Below the pieces are notes generated by a model that worked only from the letters and a program-made list of their open reading frames with translations, did no database searches and had not been told where the DNA came from. 64,000 nt of DNA from Doryteuthis pealeii (lineage: Eukaryota; Mollusca; Cephalopoda; Myopsida; Loliginidae). Below are positions 10,595 to 22,305 of the stretch, piece by piece (position 1 is the first letter of the stretch; every line of letters starts with the position of its first letter). Where the stretch lies: assembly GCA_023376005.1 (NCBI GenBank), contig CM042145.1, positions 17,029,433 to 17,093,432 on the forward strand, given 5' to 3'. Both the position numbers and the translations under genes were made by a program.

Positions 10595-10815
10595 AAGTCA
10601 CTTATCGTTTGGGCACTCGACCAGAGAGTTGCTTTGTCAAGCGTCCCCTTCACCCCAAGCACTTATCGTGTTGACAGTCAATCAGCGAGTGGAATGATAT
10701 TTCAGCGCTCACCTTTACCTTATCGTGGGGCCCTTCAGCCAACGAGACGCGATTTTCAAGCGCTCCTATAACCTTGTCAACCAGCGAGTGGAATGATATT
10801 CCAGTGCTACCTTAC
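10595..10815 (+). repeat. Imperfect tandem repeat, about 65-130 bp period
   Basis: The blocks CTTATCGT, CAGCGAGTGGAATGATATT and CAGCGCTC recur two to three times with drift (for example at 10692 and 10783). Confidence 0.55.
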
Positions 10816-11157
10816 CTTCAACCTCAGCAAGATAAATCTGGCTAGCAAATGCCACAAATTTGCAACCCCCTTTTTGTACCTTTTGAGTATATGTTTCTTT
10901 ATCTTCAATTGTTGTTCTAGTCTTCTTTCATCCGAAATTACTTGCTTACCACCGGGAAATTTCAAGAATCCCGAATATCTCTTAGTACATCTAGATAATA
11001 AATGTTATGCTTAAGTAACAGGTACTTTTTACAATGTCACTTTTTTTTTCTTAAGCGGCCCCCCTCGCCTATTCAGCATACATGTCCGGTACGTAAATTT
11101 TGATTCCCGTCCTCGGTCTGAAATGTTGTGATAGAAACAATAGATATACTAGAGTAA

Positions 11158-11446
11158 TGAGTATGAGCAAGATGGAATGAAAACAACACACAATGCTGTT
11201 AAAGAGAAAACGATTTATAAAATATACATAGCTGATACTGATCAATATTTCGATTTTACAAAAATCATCATCAGAGCCAGTTACTCCGTGTTGTTGGTGG
11301 TCGGAGATAAAAGTTGAATGAATGATGATGATGATTTTTGTAAAATCGAAATATTGATCAGTATCAGCTATGTATATTTTATAAATCGTTTTCTCTTTAA
11401 CAGCATTGTGTGTTGTTTTCATTCCATCTTGCTCATGCTCATACTG
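11158..11446. repeat. Palindromic foldback element, arms about 115 bp
   Basis: The left arm (GAGTATGAGCAAGATGGAAT to AAAAATCATCATCA) is repeated in reverse complement at 11325-11446, with a loop of about 55 bp. A one-arm copy lies at 29565-29700. Confidence 0.9.
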
Positions 11447-12021
11447 TCGGATTCATTTCCTTTCTTTTAACTTATATACTAGAGTAAATAATTTGTGGAG
11501 TAATGATGAAACTATTTCAGAAGTTCGGACAACAGCATTAAAGACAGTAGCAATATTAGTTGTAGTAGTAACTACCAATTATTTTTTGATTAATTACTTC
11601 CCACGTGTGTAATAATGTTACGATTTCATATAACTTGTTTTGTTTTCAGTTCTTTCTTTTCATAGAACTAAATGACAACATTGTCATGGCATGTGTTGTC
11701 ATGACAACATATCATGCTAGTATTATAATTACAAAAGAAGCTCACGTTATTTTTAACGTAGAGCAGGTTGTTTCTAGGGATAAATATTCAATACATATAA
11801 AGTCACATTGATTGTTTAATCTCACTCTATTCTCTCTCCCCCCTCCCCCTCTCTCTCTCTCTCATTCATTTTTGGTATCTTTGCTTGCTCTCTCTCTCTC
11901 TCACACATACAGAGGTATCATTATTTTATGCAAGAATTATTAATCTTTACATTTTCCCTTTCTTTATAAACATTTATACACTTTATTAAAAAAAAACTTT
12001 TTTTCTAAATTGTAAGTATAT

Positions 12022-12134
12022 ATATATATATATATAGTTAAAAATTATTGTAAAAGTGAATTAATGAATGGAATAAAAAATGAATGGAATAAATGAAAAA
12101 AATCTTTTCCAAAGGACCTCTCTTAAAAAGAAAA

Positions 12135-12180
<46 letters not shown>

Positions 12181-12282
12181 TATATATATTATTTTTTTCT
12201 TTTTAAGAGAGGTCCTTTGGAAAAGATTTTTTTCATTTATTCCATTCATTTTTATTCCATTCATTAATTCACTTTTACAATA

Positions 12283-12300
<18 letters not shown>
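12022..12300. repeat. Palindromic foldback element, arms about 110 bp, (TA)n loop
   Basis: AAAGTGAATTAATGAATGGA through AGGACCTCTCTTAAAAAG is mirrored across a TA microsatellite. A second, decayed copy lies at 49368-49490. Confidence 0.9.
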
Positions 12301-12326
<26 letters not shown>

Positions 12327-12328
<2 letters not shown>

Positions 12329-12449
12329 GTGAGGGTAAGGAGCTCGACAGACGGAAATTCAGTTGGGCTTCACTCCCGGCTAGAAGTAGCTGTTAAAGTC
12401 GAGCCGCACTGAAGAGACGTAAACGTCAAAACACTGTGTCTGTGGATGA

Positions 12450-12451
<2 letters not shown>
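12327..12451 (+). ncRNA. Degenerate type I hammerhead ribozyme element
   Basis: A unit of about 125 bp bounded on both sides by (TA)n tracts. Within it, stem I CCGCA (12404-12408) pairs with TGTGG (12441-12445); the core CTGAAGA is at 12409-12415; stem II GACG/CGTC (12416-12419 and 12424-12427) closes a TAAA loop; the conserved GAAA reads AAAA at 12428-12431; stem III ACA/TGT has a CTG loop; and the cleavage triplet GTC ends at 12440. Every helix and core position fits a hammerhead except G12, which is A here. G12 is the general base, so this copy should be inactive. Type I hammerheads in animal DNA are known from retrozyme-like repeats. Confidence 0.75.
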
Positions 12452-12488
<37 letters not shown>

Positions 12489-12785
12489 CATATTTATGTA
12501 CTAACATAAGCATTTATTCTAGACAGATAAATGCATGGCAACAGCATTCACGTATGATATTTGAATTTAGTTTCGTTATTAAAATAATTTTAGTGTCAAT
12601 TTTTCATGGAAAAATAAGTGAAAAATGTTTGTCTAAAGGTTTTTAATTTAGATTTTGATTCCCTGAAGTAATTGAATATAGAGATAGAATATCTTCGACA
12701 AAGAACAGATCAGTGCGTGTCATGAAAATGTGACATTTTCACATCAATTAAAAACAGTTTTATGATACTAGTTTTCTGAATTTTT

Positions 12786-13193
12786 GAGATGAGACTTGAT
12801 TATTTAGATTATTTGGATTATTCGGACTATTGTCCTCATCTTTATTGTTATCTGCACTATTTCTCTGAATTTTTGAGATGAGGCTTGATAATTAGTATTA
12901 TTTGGATTATTCGGACTATTGTCATCATCTGAATTGTTGAGATGAGGCTTGATAATTAGTATTATTTGGATTATTCGGACTATTGTCCTCATCTTTATTG
13001 TTATCTGCACAACGTTTCAGCCGATGTGCCCTCCAGCCTTTATGTGTTTCTTTCTCGAACTTCTTCGAGGAAGGTTCCAGAGTCCGACAAGAAATACCTG
13101 AAGAAAGTCGGAGAGCACATCGGCCGAAATATTGTGCAGATAATGATAAAGATGAGGACAATAGTCCGAATAATCAAGATAATAGTTTTATGA
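12786..13193. repeat. Hairpin repeat family FB, left arm in three steps plus right arm
   Basis: Three partial left arms (GAGATGAGGCTTGATAATTA, ATTCGGACTATTGTCCTCAT) run into CAACGTTTCAGCCGATGTG, then the inverted right arm with CCTGAAGAAAG and CGGCCGAAATATTGTGCAG. Confidence 0.85.
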
Positions 13194-13388
13194 TGACAAG
13201 AGCTTCATAGGATGCTTTAAAAAATGACAATAAATTTTTGACAAAATGATTATCCGAGTTTCTTTCTTTTTGTTATCTTTGTGAATTTTAAAAAACACAT
13301 TTTTAGACACATTTTATGTTTTTTGTTTTTCCTCGTGATTCAAATTAAGATCTTTTTAATCATCATTTATTACACTGGGGAACAAATA

Positions 13389-13619
13389 CCGTAAATCCTC
13401 GAGTATAATCCGCACTTTTTTCTCGAAAATTTAAAGGTCAAAATCCCTAGTGCGTACTATATACGAGGTTAAAAATGAAAAATATTTTCTAAGCAATGTC
13501 CGAGTCTCTATTTGCTGTCCGGCAATGTTTATTCAGACGCATTTATTTTCAGAGGTACAGCCCTCTAAAAATCCCCTGCATATTATACTCAAGGGCGGAC
13601 TATACTCGAGGATTTACGG
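13389..13619. mobile_element. MITE with TA target duplication, 231 bp
   Basis: Terminal inverted repeats of about 25 bp start CCGTAAATCCTCGAGTATA and are flanked by TA (13387-13388 and 13620-13621). This is typical of non-autonomous Tc1/mariner-type elements. The layout matches the MITE at 28183-28455 (CCGTA..., then TATAA-CGCAC). Confidence 0.85.
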
Positions 13620-13621
13620 TA

Positions 13622-15179
13622 AAAGAAAAAAGTTGGTTGGTTCTTTTACGGCATATCAACACTTTTTGGGTCATTTAATACCGAATCAAGTAATTTTGAT
13701 ATTCGGTTTTCTTACAGTCCTTGCTAGGGTCTGCCAAAATGTTGACACGTTTTCATTTTAAAAACAAATTAAAATTAATTAAATTGATTATTTAAGGTCA
13801 ATTTCTTTTTTTTTTTTTACATTTAATTTTCTGATTTCGCTACTTATTTTCTACCAAAGTCGCTACCTTAATTTTTTTTCTTCTTCTATTCATACCTTCG
13901 GTCTTTTGTCTTTTCATTTATACTGTATTGATACTGTATTTATACTATTTATTGATAAAACAACACTGAAAATTTCATAAAAATTGGATAATTCCTTGAT
14001 TTTTGGTAATTTTTTCAATCTGGGGAGGGTTAAATGTATTTTGTAAAATACGCCTATGACAACAAAATTGGCAGACCTTAGCTTAAATGGTCACTCATCT
14101 AAGTAATGAACAGGCTCATTGCTTCTTAACTTTGGTGATCTAGCGGAAACCAGTGCTTTCAATATGACTTCATAGCCTTAAAAAAGATTTTTGGTGCTTT
14201 AGATTTTAGACCTGATTCTAGGTATACGAGGTACCACCAAAATAGGTCACATGATCAGTTTAGGTCATATTGAAGAAAGAAATGTAAATATTTTTGAACT
14301 TTAAAAAAAAAAAAAAAATATCACAATAAAGAAATAATGAACATAAAGAGTTGTTACAAAGAAAAACAGTTAATTCAAAGATCAAATTATCCGATTGGGG
14401 AAAAATTACTCACCATTATCTTGAAAAATAAGTAAAACAATCCGTTTTTTTTACAACAGGGCCAATTTCTTTATTGATATCTTTTTTAGCAGAATTCTGT
14501 ATTCATGGTTCTTTTACTAAAAAGCTCTCGCATAGAAACTTATAAAAATATTCTGATATAATTATTCAGACTCTTATCTTTATAGAAAAAAAAAAGTAAA
14601 AAACGTTTTTTGTCAGTTCATTTTTTTAATATTTGATAAAATAAAATAGTGCGGGGGGGAGGGGGGCCTCATAAAAAAAAATAATCTCCTCTAATATATT
14701 TTAGGAAAAAACTATTTCAGATATATTTTCATGAAAATCGGACTATTAATTGATTTTGCATAGAATTTTTTAAAAAGTCTAGTCATAACTTGTTTTTGGC
14801 TACATTAAATTTCAATTGATTAAAGGTTCAAAAATGTAAACATTATTTTTCGTTCATAATTTTCATTATTTCCCTAAGCTTAAAATTTTTTTTAAATCCT
14901 CAGGAGTTTGTTTAATGTTTTTTCTTTTGAATGGACAAAAATCTTTCAAGATAATATTAATCTTTATGCTAGTTTCATTGTGTTAAATATAGGTGGGGGG
15001 GGGGTAAATTTCACAGGGAAAATTGGTGGTACGTAAGGTATACATATGCTACCCTACTTACCAACATTCGGACATACGAACAAACTGCTCTGTTAGTTAA
15101 AGTTTTCTTTGCAATACTTCCGAATTTCAAATTTTCAGTTGCACACTAGGGTAGGTCAATTTTTCACTTTTTTAAAATA
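13622..15179. other. AT-rich intergenic DNA
   Basis: No gene recognised. It holds homopolymer runs and, at about 13950-14030, a fragment of the palindrome family found at 21.0-21.3 kb (AACACTGAAAATTTCAT). Confidence 0.5.
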
Positions 15180-15480
15180 TCAAATTGTCTATCTATGCAA
15201 AATTGTTTGAGGAAATAGCATCAAAGATCGTCTGCTAAAATTCACAAAAAAAAATCCTTGTTTTTACAATATTTGGCCTAGAAATTGGTAAGAAAATTTA
15301 TCATTTTCAATATTTAAATCATAAATGTTATTTTATTAAAATGAAATGAATTAAATATTATAAATAGGATTCAAATTTACAAATGTGTAAATTTTCTAAC
15401 CAATTTCTAGGCCAAATGTTGTAAAAATAAGGATTTTGTGTGTGAATTTTAGCAGATGATTGGACAATTTGATATTTTTA
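15180..15480. repeat. Palindromic foldback element
   Basis: The arm with TTTGGCCTAGAAATTGGTAA and the AAAATCCTTGTTTTTACAA block recurs inverted at about 15385-15475, around a central AT-rich loop. Confidence 0.8.
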
Positions 15481-15589
15481 AAAATAATTCCCAAAATAAT
15501 TTATTATAAAAGATAATTCTTTCAGAATTCAGATCCAAAACAAGTTCACCCCCCCCCCCCAAAAAAAAAAAAAGCAATATTAAATCTGG

Positions 15590-15725
15590 CCCATTTACAG
15601 AGACAGGGGATATCAAATTTGGCCCATTTACAGAGACATGGGATATTAAATTTGGCATTTACAGAGACATGGGATATTAAATTTGGCACATTTACAGATG
15701 TATGATATTAAATGTAATGTTGTCA
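15590..15725 (+). repeat. Short tandem repeat, about 36-40 bp unit
   Basis: TTTACAGAGACATGGGATAT with an AAATTTGGCCCA block is repeated four times with small changes. Confidence 0.75.
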
Positions 15726-15734
15726 GTTGGCTCT

Positions 15735-15945
15735 TGTCTTTCAGGATATTGGTTGGTTGGAATTCATGGCATATCAATCCATTTGGGTCATTTTATGCTG
15801 AAGATGTTTTGTTTTATTTATTCCTGATGGATACTCAATTTTTCTTTTTAAACACATTTTGTTGGAACATGTTCTATTTAACCCATAGATGGGATCCTAA
15901 CAGATACTCCCACTTGTTTGTTTTGTGAATTAATGCATCCAAGAC
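15735..15945 (+). repeat. Fragment of repeat family D
   Basis: Contains GGCATATCAATCCATTTGGG and the CCATAGATGGGATCCTAACA block typical of the family. Confidence 0.7.
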
Positions 15946-16650
15946 AAAGGCTAAACTAACCAAACTTGAAAAAAACAAAAAAAAACAACAACTCTTTACC
16001 CTGCATTCAAATTGATGGGATATGGTAATATTATTGGTAATACGTCACAACCATCACAATGGTCATCAACAAACTCAATCCGGTGTTGTTTTGGATGAGT
16101 CCTTATCTACATGATAACAAATGCATATTCATATGTGATAGTCGTATAAGGACACAAACTTGTTCATGCATGATCCCCACATAACAAAGCAGTTTTGTTC
16201 TTTTTTTGATTCAGATCAATGAAAGTGATAACATTAAATCACTAATTACTAAATGATTATAATAACAAAACAACAAATAAGAACATAAATAAATAGTATA
16301 AAGTGATTTAATAATAAAAATGGAAAATAAACAAACACTAATAATACATCATTTTCTTTCATCAAACATTGGAAACAGAATTTTATGATAACTTGATTGT
16401 ATAGAATGCAGCAATTTAGGGACGGATAGAAAACTACAATTCAAATCTGAAACCCTAATGACAACGTGCTGTCCATTATTAAGGCCTTTAACAATTCTCT
16501 TATAGATTCTGTTACATGAATTCACCGACTTATCAATCACTTCCATTGTTTCCATTGTGATTGGTATCAGTTGATTAAAAAGTTTTTTTTAATAGAAAAA
16601 GAAGGAAAGAAAAATTTAAAATTAAAAAACTTTTAGTGTTTGTGGACGGA

Positions 16651-16682
<32 letters not shown>

Positions 16683-16920
16683 TTTGTAATCAGTTTCAAT
16701 TCTACTAAATCAATCGAATCAGAATTGATTCCAAGAATGCAAGTAAAACATGATCAATAATTTTAAAAAAGTCTTTGGTTATTCCTTACAAATAAAAAGA
16801 ATTTGTTTTTTCAAATTAAAAAAATAAAATAAAATTGAAAACAGCAGCAAATAAAAATTGGATGGATTTGATGGTGAAAAAAGAAAAGAAAAGAAAAAAA
16901 AAGAAAAAGAAAAAAGAAAG
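15946..16920. other. Intergenic; small unrecognised frame
   Basis: Mostly AT-rich, with a long T run at 16657-16686. A minus-strand frame at 16349-16555 (68 codons) has ordinary amino-acid composition but no recognised domain, splice context or start context. Confidence 0.3.
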
Positions 16921-17145
16921 GTATTATTTGGATTATTCGGACCATTGTCCTCATCTTTATTGTTATCTGTACAATTTTTCAGCTGATGTGCCCACCGGCC
17001 TTCTTCAGGTATTTCTTGTCGGACTTGAAGAAGGCCAGAGAGCACATCGGCTGAAACGTTGTACAGATAACAATAAAGATGAGGACAATGGTCCGAATAA
17101 TCCAAATAATACTAATTCTCAAGCCTCATATAAAAAATTCAGAGG
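16921..17145. repeat. Hairpin repeat family FB, compact full copy
   Basis: The two arms (GGATTATTCGGACCATTGTC to TTCAGCTGATGTGC, and the reverse) face each other around TTCAGGTATTTCTTGTCGGA. The right arm carries GGCTGAAACGTTGTACAG. Confidence 0.9.
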
Positions 17146-17645
17146 AAAAAAAAAAGAATGATGACAATTCATTCAATTTTAGCTTTAAAAAAAAAATAAA
17201 AATAAATAAAAAAAAACTAATATGAAATTCTTGTTTTTTTTTAATAATTTGTTTTTTTTAAATTAAAAAAATAAAATTGAAAACAGCAGAAAATAAAGAT
17301 TAGAGGATTTTGTTAGTAGAAAGATAAAAAGAAAAAAAAAAAAAAAAGGATGATGACAATTCATTCAATTTTAGCTTTTAAAAAAAAAAAAAAAAACTAA
17401 TATGAAATTCTTTTTCTTTTTTGAGATTAACATTTTCATAATAAAAAGTTTAATAATTTCCTTTTGTTTTACTATTTTACCCATCTATTCATTAAAACAG
17501 ATTCCTATTTTTTCTTTGTGTACATCGAACAAAAACTGATTGTCTTGTTATTAGCATATCCCTTAAGTAAAATTGAAATTGAAACTGTTTCTATGAAAAG
17601 AAAAATGAATAATATTTGTAGTCTAAATAGAATGGTATTTGATAT

Positions 17646-17884
17646 AAGTAAGTAAAGTCGTCGGGGTGGCCTAAAGTCGGTATCAGCCAATCAGCGAGGG
17701 AGTCTATCCCCTTTTCACTAGCGCTAGACCAAGGAGATTGTTTTTGCGTCTGAGGTGGAGCACCACACCTACCATCTGCTACTTACTTTACCGCACAGAT
17801 CCCTGAGTTGGCGAGGGCTGGTATCGAACTAGGAACCTTGTGGTTTCTAGCTGATTGCTCTACCGACTGAGCTAACCCGGCCTA
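17646..17884 (-). repeat. tRNA-derived SINE-A
   Basis: Minus strand: GGTTAGCTCAGTCGGTAGAG (A box) and GGTTCCTAGTTCGATACCAG (B box), then the conserved body ending near CGACTTTAGGCC and a (TTAC)n tail. Six other copies of SINE-A are in the window. Confidence 0.9.
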
Positions 17885-17889
17885 GTACT

Positions 17890-18030
17890 TATTTACCCAA
17901 TCTATTCACCATGGGTAGGATGTAACACAAAGTCAAAAGTATGGGGGCATTCAGTGAGGATCAAACTTGCTATTCAGTAGTAACAGATCTGTGAGATTAG
18001 CTTATTAACCATTACACCACAATGGGATAC
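17890..18030 (-). repeat. tRNA-derived SINE-B
   Basis: Minus strand: TGTGGTGTAATGGTTAATAA and an AAGTTTGATCCTCACTGAAT (B-box-like) stretch, with the CCATGGTGAATAGATTGGG tail. Confidence 0.8.
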
Positions 18031-18249
18031 TCAACAAAAAAATGTTTTGGTAGTGAATGTGAAAAAGACATATTAGTAGAACAAAAACATTATTAACCTT
18101 TTTATACAGAGAGCAACAATTTTATCATTTTATCTTCCTGCAAAAAGGGTTAATATTTCACCCAAAAAAGGCAGTGAATTTACAATTTACCCTTACAGCA
18201 TTTGAAATTTAAAAAAAAAAAGAAAAAAAAACAACAAAAACATTCCAAT

Positions 18250-18872
18250 TTTTTAAATCTCCACACTCGACAGTAAGCCTCTAAAGCCAGTAGAACAATT
18301 CACATACCTAGGTAGTAATATCTTATCCACAGAAAGTGATGTTAATGCATGCAGAAGGAAGGCATGGTCTGCTATAAACAGATTATCAGTCATATGGAAA
18401 TCAGATCTTGCTGCTAAGTTAAAACGACTATTCTTCCAGGCTGTGGTTATATCAGTGTTGTTGTACGGCTGCACCACTTGGACCTTAATGAGGCGCCTGG
18501 AGAATAAGCTAGATGAGAGCTGCACAAGAATGCTGCGTGCAATCTTGATCAAGTCGTGAAAACAACACCCCACAAGGAAGCAATGTATGGCCACCTGCCC
18601 CTATCTCACAAACCATCTGAGTGAGATGGTCAAGACATGCTGGACACTGCTGGAGAAGTAAGGACAAACTCATAAGTGATACTTCTCCTGTGGAAACCAG
18701 CACATGGACATGCTAAAGTGGGCCAACCAGCAAGAACCTACATTGACCAGCTCTGCGCAGATACTGGATGTGTGCAGAGGACCTGCCGGGGACAATGAGT
18801 GATAGAGAAGCTTGGCGAGAGATTGTCATGGATATCCGTGCTAATTGTGTGACATGATGATGATGATGATGA
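18250..18872 (+). pseudogene. LINE reverse-transcriptase C-terminal fragment
   Basis: Plus-strand reading gives KPVEQFTYLGSNI, LLYGCTTWT and further on GHADMLKWA-like and RTYIDQLCADTG blocks, ending in a (GAT)n run that encodes the tail. This is the 3' end of a non-LTR ORF2, a common invertebrate family. Several stops and shifts break it. The 3' end of the same family is at 59035-59232 on the minus strand. Confidence 0.8.
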
Positions 18873-19016
18873 TATAAGAAAAAATATTTTAGAATTCTTA
18901 AATTCATCTCAACCGAGTGAGAATATTTTAAAGAAGTGAAATAAATCAAAGTCAAAAAGGGTTAACTGTACGTTAATTATTGTAATTGATCAAATAAAAG
19001 AATAATGAAAACAAAG

Positions 19017-19250
19017 GGCTGTTTAGCTCAGTCGGTAGAGCGTTCGGCTAGAAACCACAAGGTTCCTGGTTCGATACTGGCCCTCGCCTACACAGCGGAT
19101 GAGTATCACCGGGATCTGTGCGGTAAAGTGAGGAGCTGATGGTAAATGCTAAAATAATCTCCTTGGTCTAGCACTAGTGAAAAGGGGATAGACTCCCTCA
19201 CTGTCTGGCTGATACCGACATTAGGCCGACCCGACGACTTTACTTACTGT
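19017..19250 (+). repeat. tRNA-derived SINE-A
   Basis: GTTTAGCTCAGTCGGTAGAG and GGTTCCTGGTTCGATACTGG with the standard body and a TTTACTTACT tail. Confidence 0.92.
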
Positions 19251-19361
19251 TTGCATTACATTCAGGTTGGGTGTCGTTTTTTATTAAAAAAATCTTCGTA
19301 TACTGAGATATGTTAAAATAAAATACAACTCCAGTATCCAAAATATTTTGAAGATCTAGAA

Positions 19362-19480
19362 TGGCACAATGGTTAGCAAACTGGTCTTGCATATCAATTT
19401 GCCAACGTAATGAGTTCAACCCTCACAGAGTGCTCCTCTTCTGTGGCCTTGTGTTAGGCTAAGTTATATTTACTATTTGA
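19362..19480 (+). repeat. SINE-B-like fragment
   Basis: AATGGCACAATGGTTAGCAA followed by GAGTTCAACCCTCACAGAGT gives A- and B-box-like blocks of the SINE-B type. Confidence 0.6.
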
Positions 19481-19624
19481 GTATAGTGCAAAGTTTAACA
19501 AACTCATTTACAGACCAATTTGCTAGTTTGGTGTGTGTTTCTTCACTGAGTGCCCAAAAATATTTGGTCTTGTACCAGGCATAAAAAAAAGTCACTTGAA
19601 ATTGCATTGTATTTTGTTTTTGCA

Positions 19625-19890
19625 GGTATGTATCTACCCAAACCCTCTGCTATGGGCAGGATGTGGCACAAGGCCAATTTTTAAGTGGAGTTTTCCTTCT
19701 GAGACTGGTTGCTTTACCTGGGCTAAAGAACCCAGTCTGCCCTACCATTTACACATAGCTGGAGGAAGAACAGAAGGATTTGTGTATTTCTCAAGACATT
19801 AGCATGAATTGAAATGCAAACAGCTCTCTTCAGGATTTGAACTTGAGACCCAGATTCCATTTCTTATGACCTTAACTGTTACATGAACAG
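19625..19890 (-). repeat. tRNA-like SINE-C
   Basis: It shares the family C body (GGGCAGGATGTGGCACAAGG, GGTTAAAGAGCCCAG-type block, GGATTTGAACTTGAGACCC) seen at 26.1, 45.4 and 51.9 kb. The tRNA-like head is on the minus strand. Confidence 0.75.
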
Positions 19891-20039
19891 TGCATCCTTC
19901 GTTTTGTTGGTATGCAAAATAAATGTCCCCTGTGTCTATAATATTTTGGTTAGAAAAAAAAAAAAATATTTGATTCTGATATTATTGGGTGGCTAAAAAT
20001 TTGTTCAGGTTATTAAATAAAAATACAATTTTTTTTACT

Positions 20040-20735
20040 TATTGCTATATACACTACCTATGAACATTAATAGGTATGTTCCAATCCTCATAAATACGGG
20101 AGTATTATGTTGACTGAGTAATCTTATACCACTAGCAGTGGTTTACCTTCTTCATGCCACTGGCGAGTATTGTATTTTGTTAATGTTATGAAGATTCCAT
20201 TTCATTTCCAACCTCCATCTTGGTTATTTTGTTACATAATCTATGCATAGATTATTGTCAACCCCTGTATTTCTGAAGGGATGGCCCCTTTTCATATCAC
20301 GGGTGGGACTTTCCATGGAATATTACAGAAAGCCCGAAAATACGTGAAGTCACGTGGGACTAAGTTAACCCGTCAGTACCTGCTTGGATGTCCGATGAGA
20401 AGCATGGGCTCATTATGCACACACGCGTTGTGTTAGAAGAATAATTTTAGTTAAGTAAATAAAAGTTTAAAGAAATAAGATGGTGTTCTTGTTTGATGAA
20501 TGTCTTGGCAAAAAGACTGACCAAGAAGAAGGAATGCATCAAAGACAAACAGCCAACAGGAATCTAGAAATATAATTCAACATGGAGAGGAAGAATAGAA
20601 ACGACTAGAGATCACCAATGGCCAAAGAAGTAATGCAAGTTATACACCTCTCTGTCTACCTGTGTCTATCTCCCCCTCTCTCCAGTATGTAACAATTTCT
20701 CATTTAGTTACCTTTGTTAGGTTACAAAATTTCAA
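20040..20735 (+). repeat. Repeat family F copy, interrupted
   Basis: 20040-20229 and 20695-20735 match 44225-44445 (CTACCTATGAACATTAAT, CCAATCCTCATAAAT, CATTTCCAACC). The break is a solo LTR. Confidence 0.8.
20230..20694. mobile_element. Solo LTR in family F
   Basis: 465 bp with ends TGTTACATA and TATGTAACA (perfect short inverted ends, TG...CA), flanked by ATTT at 20226-20229 and 20695-20698. Family F at 44.2 kb lacks it, which gives an empty-site comparison. It contains GTAAATAAAAG, a possible poly(A) signal. Confidence 0.85.
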
Positions 20736-20999
20736 CATTACTTAACATATTTGCTATCTTCTTTCACTAGCTTCAGACATTTTTCAAGCAATTTCATAAT
20801 TCGCTAATCCAAGATTATTTCATCTTTCTGAGTGAAGAACTGCTCAACATGCCTTTTACAGTAATCTGAACATTAGCTACATAAATGAGAGTAACTCCCC
20901 TTAAATGTGTACTTAATTGTGCTTGCGCATTATTTGAAATGAACTTAATTGTTATTAAGAACACATTTTATGATATTTTCATGTTAAAACATGTAGTTG

Positions 21000-21300
21000 T
21001 ATTGATTCAGGGAATTAACCGAATTTAATTAAATTTTCAGTGTTGATATATTAATGAATAAAAAATATAATGTCCCAATTATTCTATTTAAAAACTTGAA
21101 CACTTTGTCAGTCAGTTAACTTTGAATCATGTACCTTTGAGGTGTAACACAGATTCTCAAAGATACGTGGTTCAAAGTTAACAGACATGAAAAAATATAA
21201 AAGTTTTTAAATAAAATAACCGATGCATTATATCTTTTATTCATTAATATATCAACACTGAAAATTTCATTAAATTCAGTTAATTCCCTGATTTTTGGTA
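21000..21300. repeat. Palindromic foldback element
   Basis: CAGGGAATTAACCGAATTTA through TTAATGAATAAAAAATATAA is mirrored at 21205-21295. The loop is about 90 bp. Confidence 0.85.
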
Positions 21301-21679
21301 TTTTTTTTCTTTTGGGGGGTGACAAACAATGGTGGAATTTAGGTCCATTAAGTTCGATTTAACCAATAAACCTGTCTTACATAAACATACAGCCTTCACG
21401 TATCAATAATATGTGGTCTACAGTAAAGTAGGAATACTTTTTATAAAATGTATCTGAAATAATTGATATTTTTCTGTTGAAAAGATTTAAAAATATTATC
21501 AATTTAATTGGAAAAAAAAAAAAAAAAAAAAAAAAGATTTTATGTACTCTGTCAGAATTTGAATAGGGATTGTGTCCTTTTTTGTCTAACATCGATGTAT
21601 GTCAGACAAAAAAGAATTTAGATGAAGAAAGAAAGAAAGAGAGAATGTTGTGAATGGAAGAATGATAAAGATCCTGAAA

Positions 21680-21915
21680 GTCACAGACCATATGACCTTT
21701 AGGCACCCCTTTTGCGATTTCGATTCATAATGACATTTTTTCCATTTACACCGTCAAAATCCGGATGTTGGTTAGGGATTAGTTTTATAATTAAAAAAAA
21801 ACTCTAAAAAATCATCTGTTAACAAACAACCGGATTTTGACGGTGTAAATGGAAAAAATGTCTCTATGAATCGAGATCGAAAAAGGGGTTCCTAAAGGTC
21901 ATATGGTCCGTTAAG
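21680..21915. repeat. Palindromic MITE-like element, arms about 90 bp
   Basis: ACCATATGACCTTTAGG through TACACCGTCAAAATCCGGAT faces its reverse complement at 21828-21912. The loop is about 55 bp. Confidence 0.88.
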
Positions 21916-22237
21916 GATATAAGATACAAAGATGCGGAAAAAAACAAACAAACAAAAATTTGTATCACTGAATGAAAAAGTAAAATAGAAAATAAAATGT
22001 AAAAAAAAACCCATTTTTTTTTTTAGAATGCAAATAATTCCAAGAACTAAAAATAAAACTTTTTTTTTTTATCTTTCACAGAAAGGTAAATAGAAAAAAA
22101 AACTTATCTATTTTTTTTTTTAATCTTGTAATCTTTTCTTCAAGAGAAAAAATAAATATTGATATATTATGTTTTGCAGGTAAAAAGTCAGTGTTATTAA
22201 CTTTGAAGGTGAATTAAAAGGTGAACTATTTAGTGGT

Positions 22238-22262
22238 AGCAGCAGCAGCAGCAGCAGCAGCA
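22238..22262 (-). repeat. (CTG)8 tract in the INPP5E 3' UTR
   Basis: Eight AGC/GCA units on the plus strand, read as CTG on the transcript, 44 nt after the stop codon. The rest of the 3' flank down to about 21.9 kb is A/T-rich with poly(A) and poly(T) runs. No convincing minus-strand AATAAA was picked out. Confidence 0.85.
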
Positions 22263-22305
22263 ATTGTGATATGGTTTCAAAATGAGAAAATCTGTTGGTT
22301 GATTT

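Noticed and set aside
12061..12264. Coding frames across TA microsatellites and poly-A/T runs (also 21377-21592, 25108-25308)
   Set aside because: Composition is dominated by simple repeats (IYIYI, FFFF, KKKK); not plausible proteins.
16349..16555. 68-codon minus-strand frame as a small gene or INPP5E exon
   Set aside because: The INPP5E gene already ends with a CaaX box and stop at 22306, and this frame has no acceptor, domain or conserved feature that could be seen.
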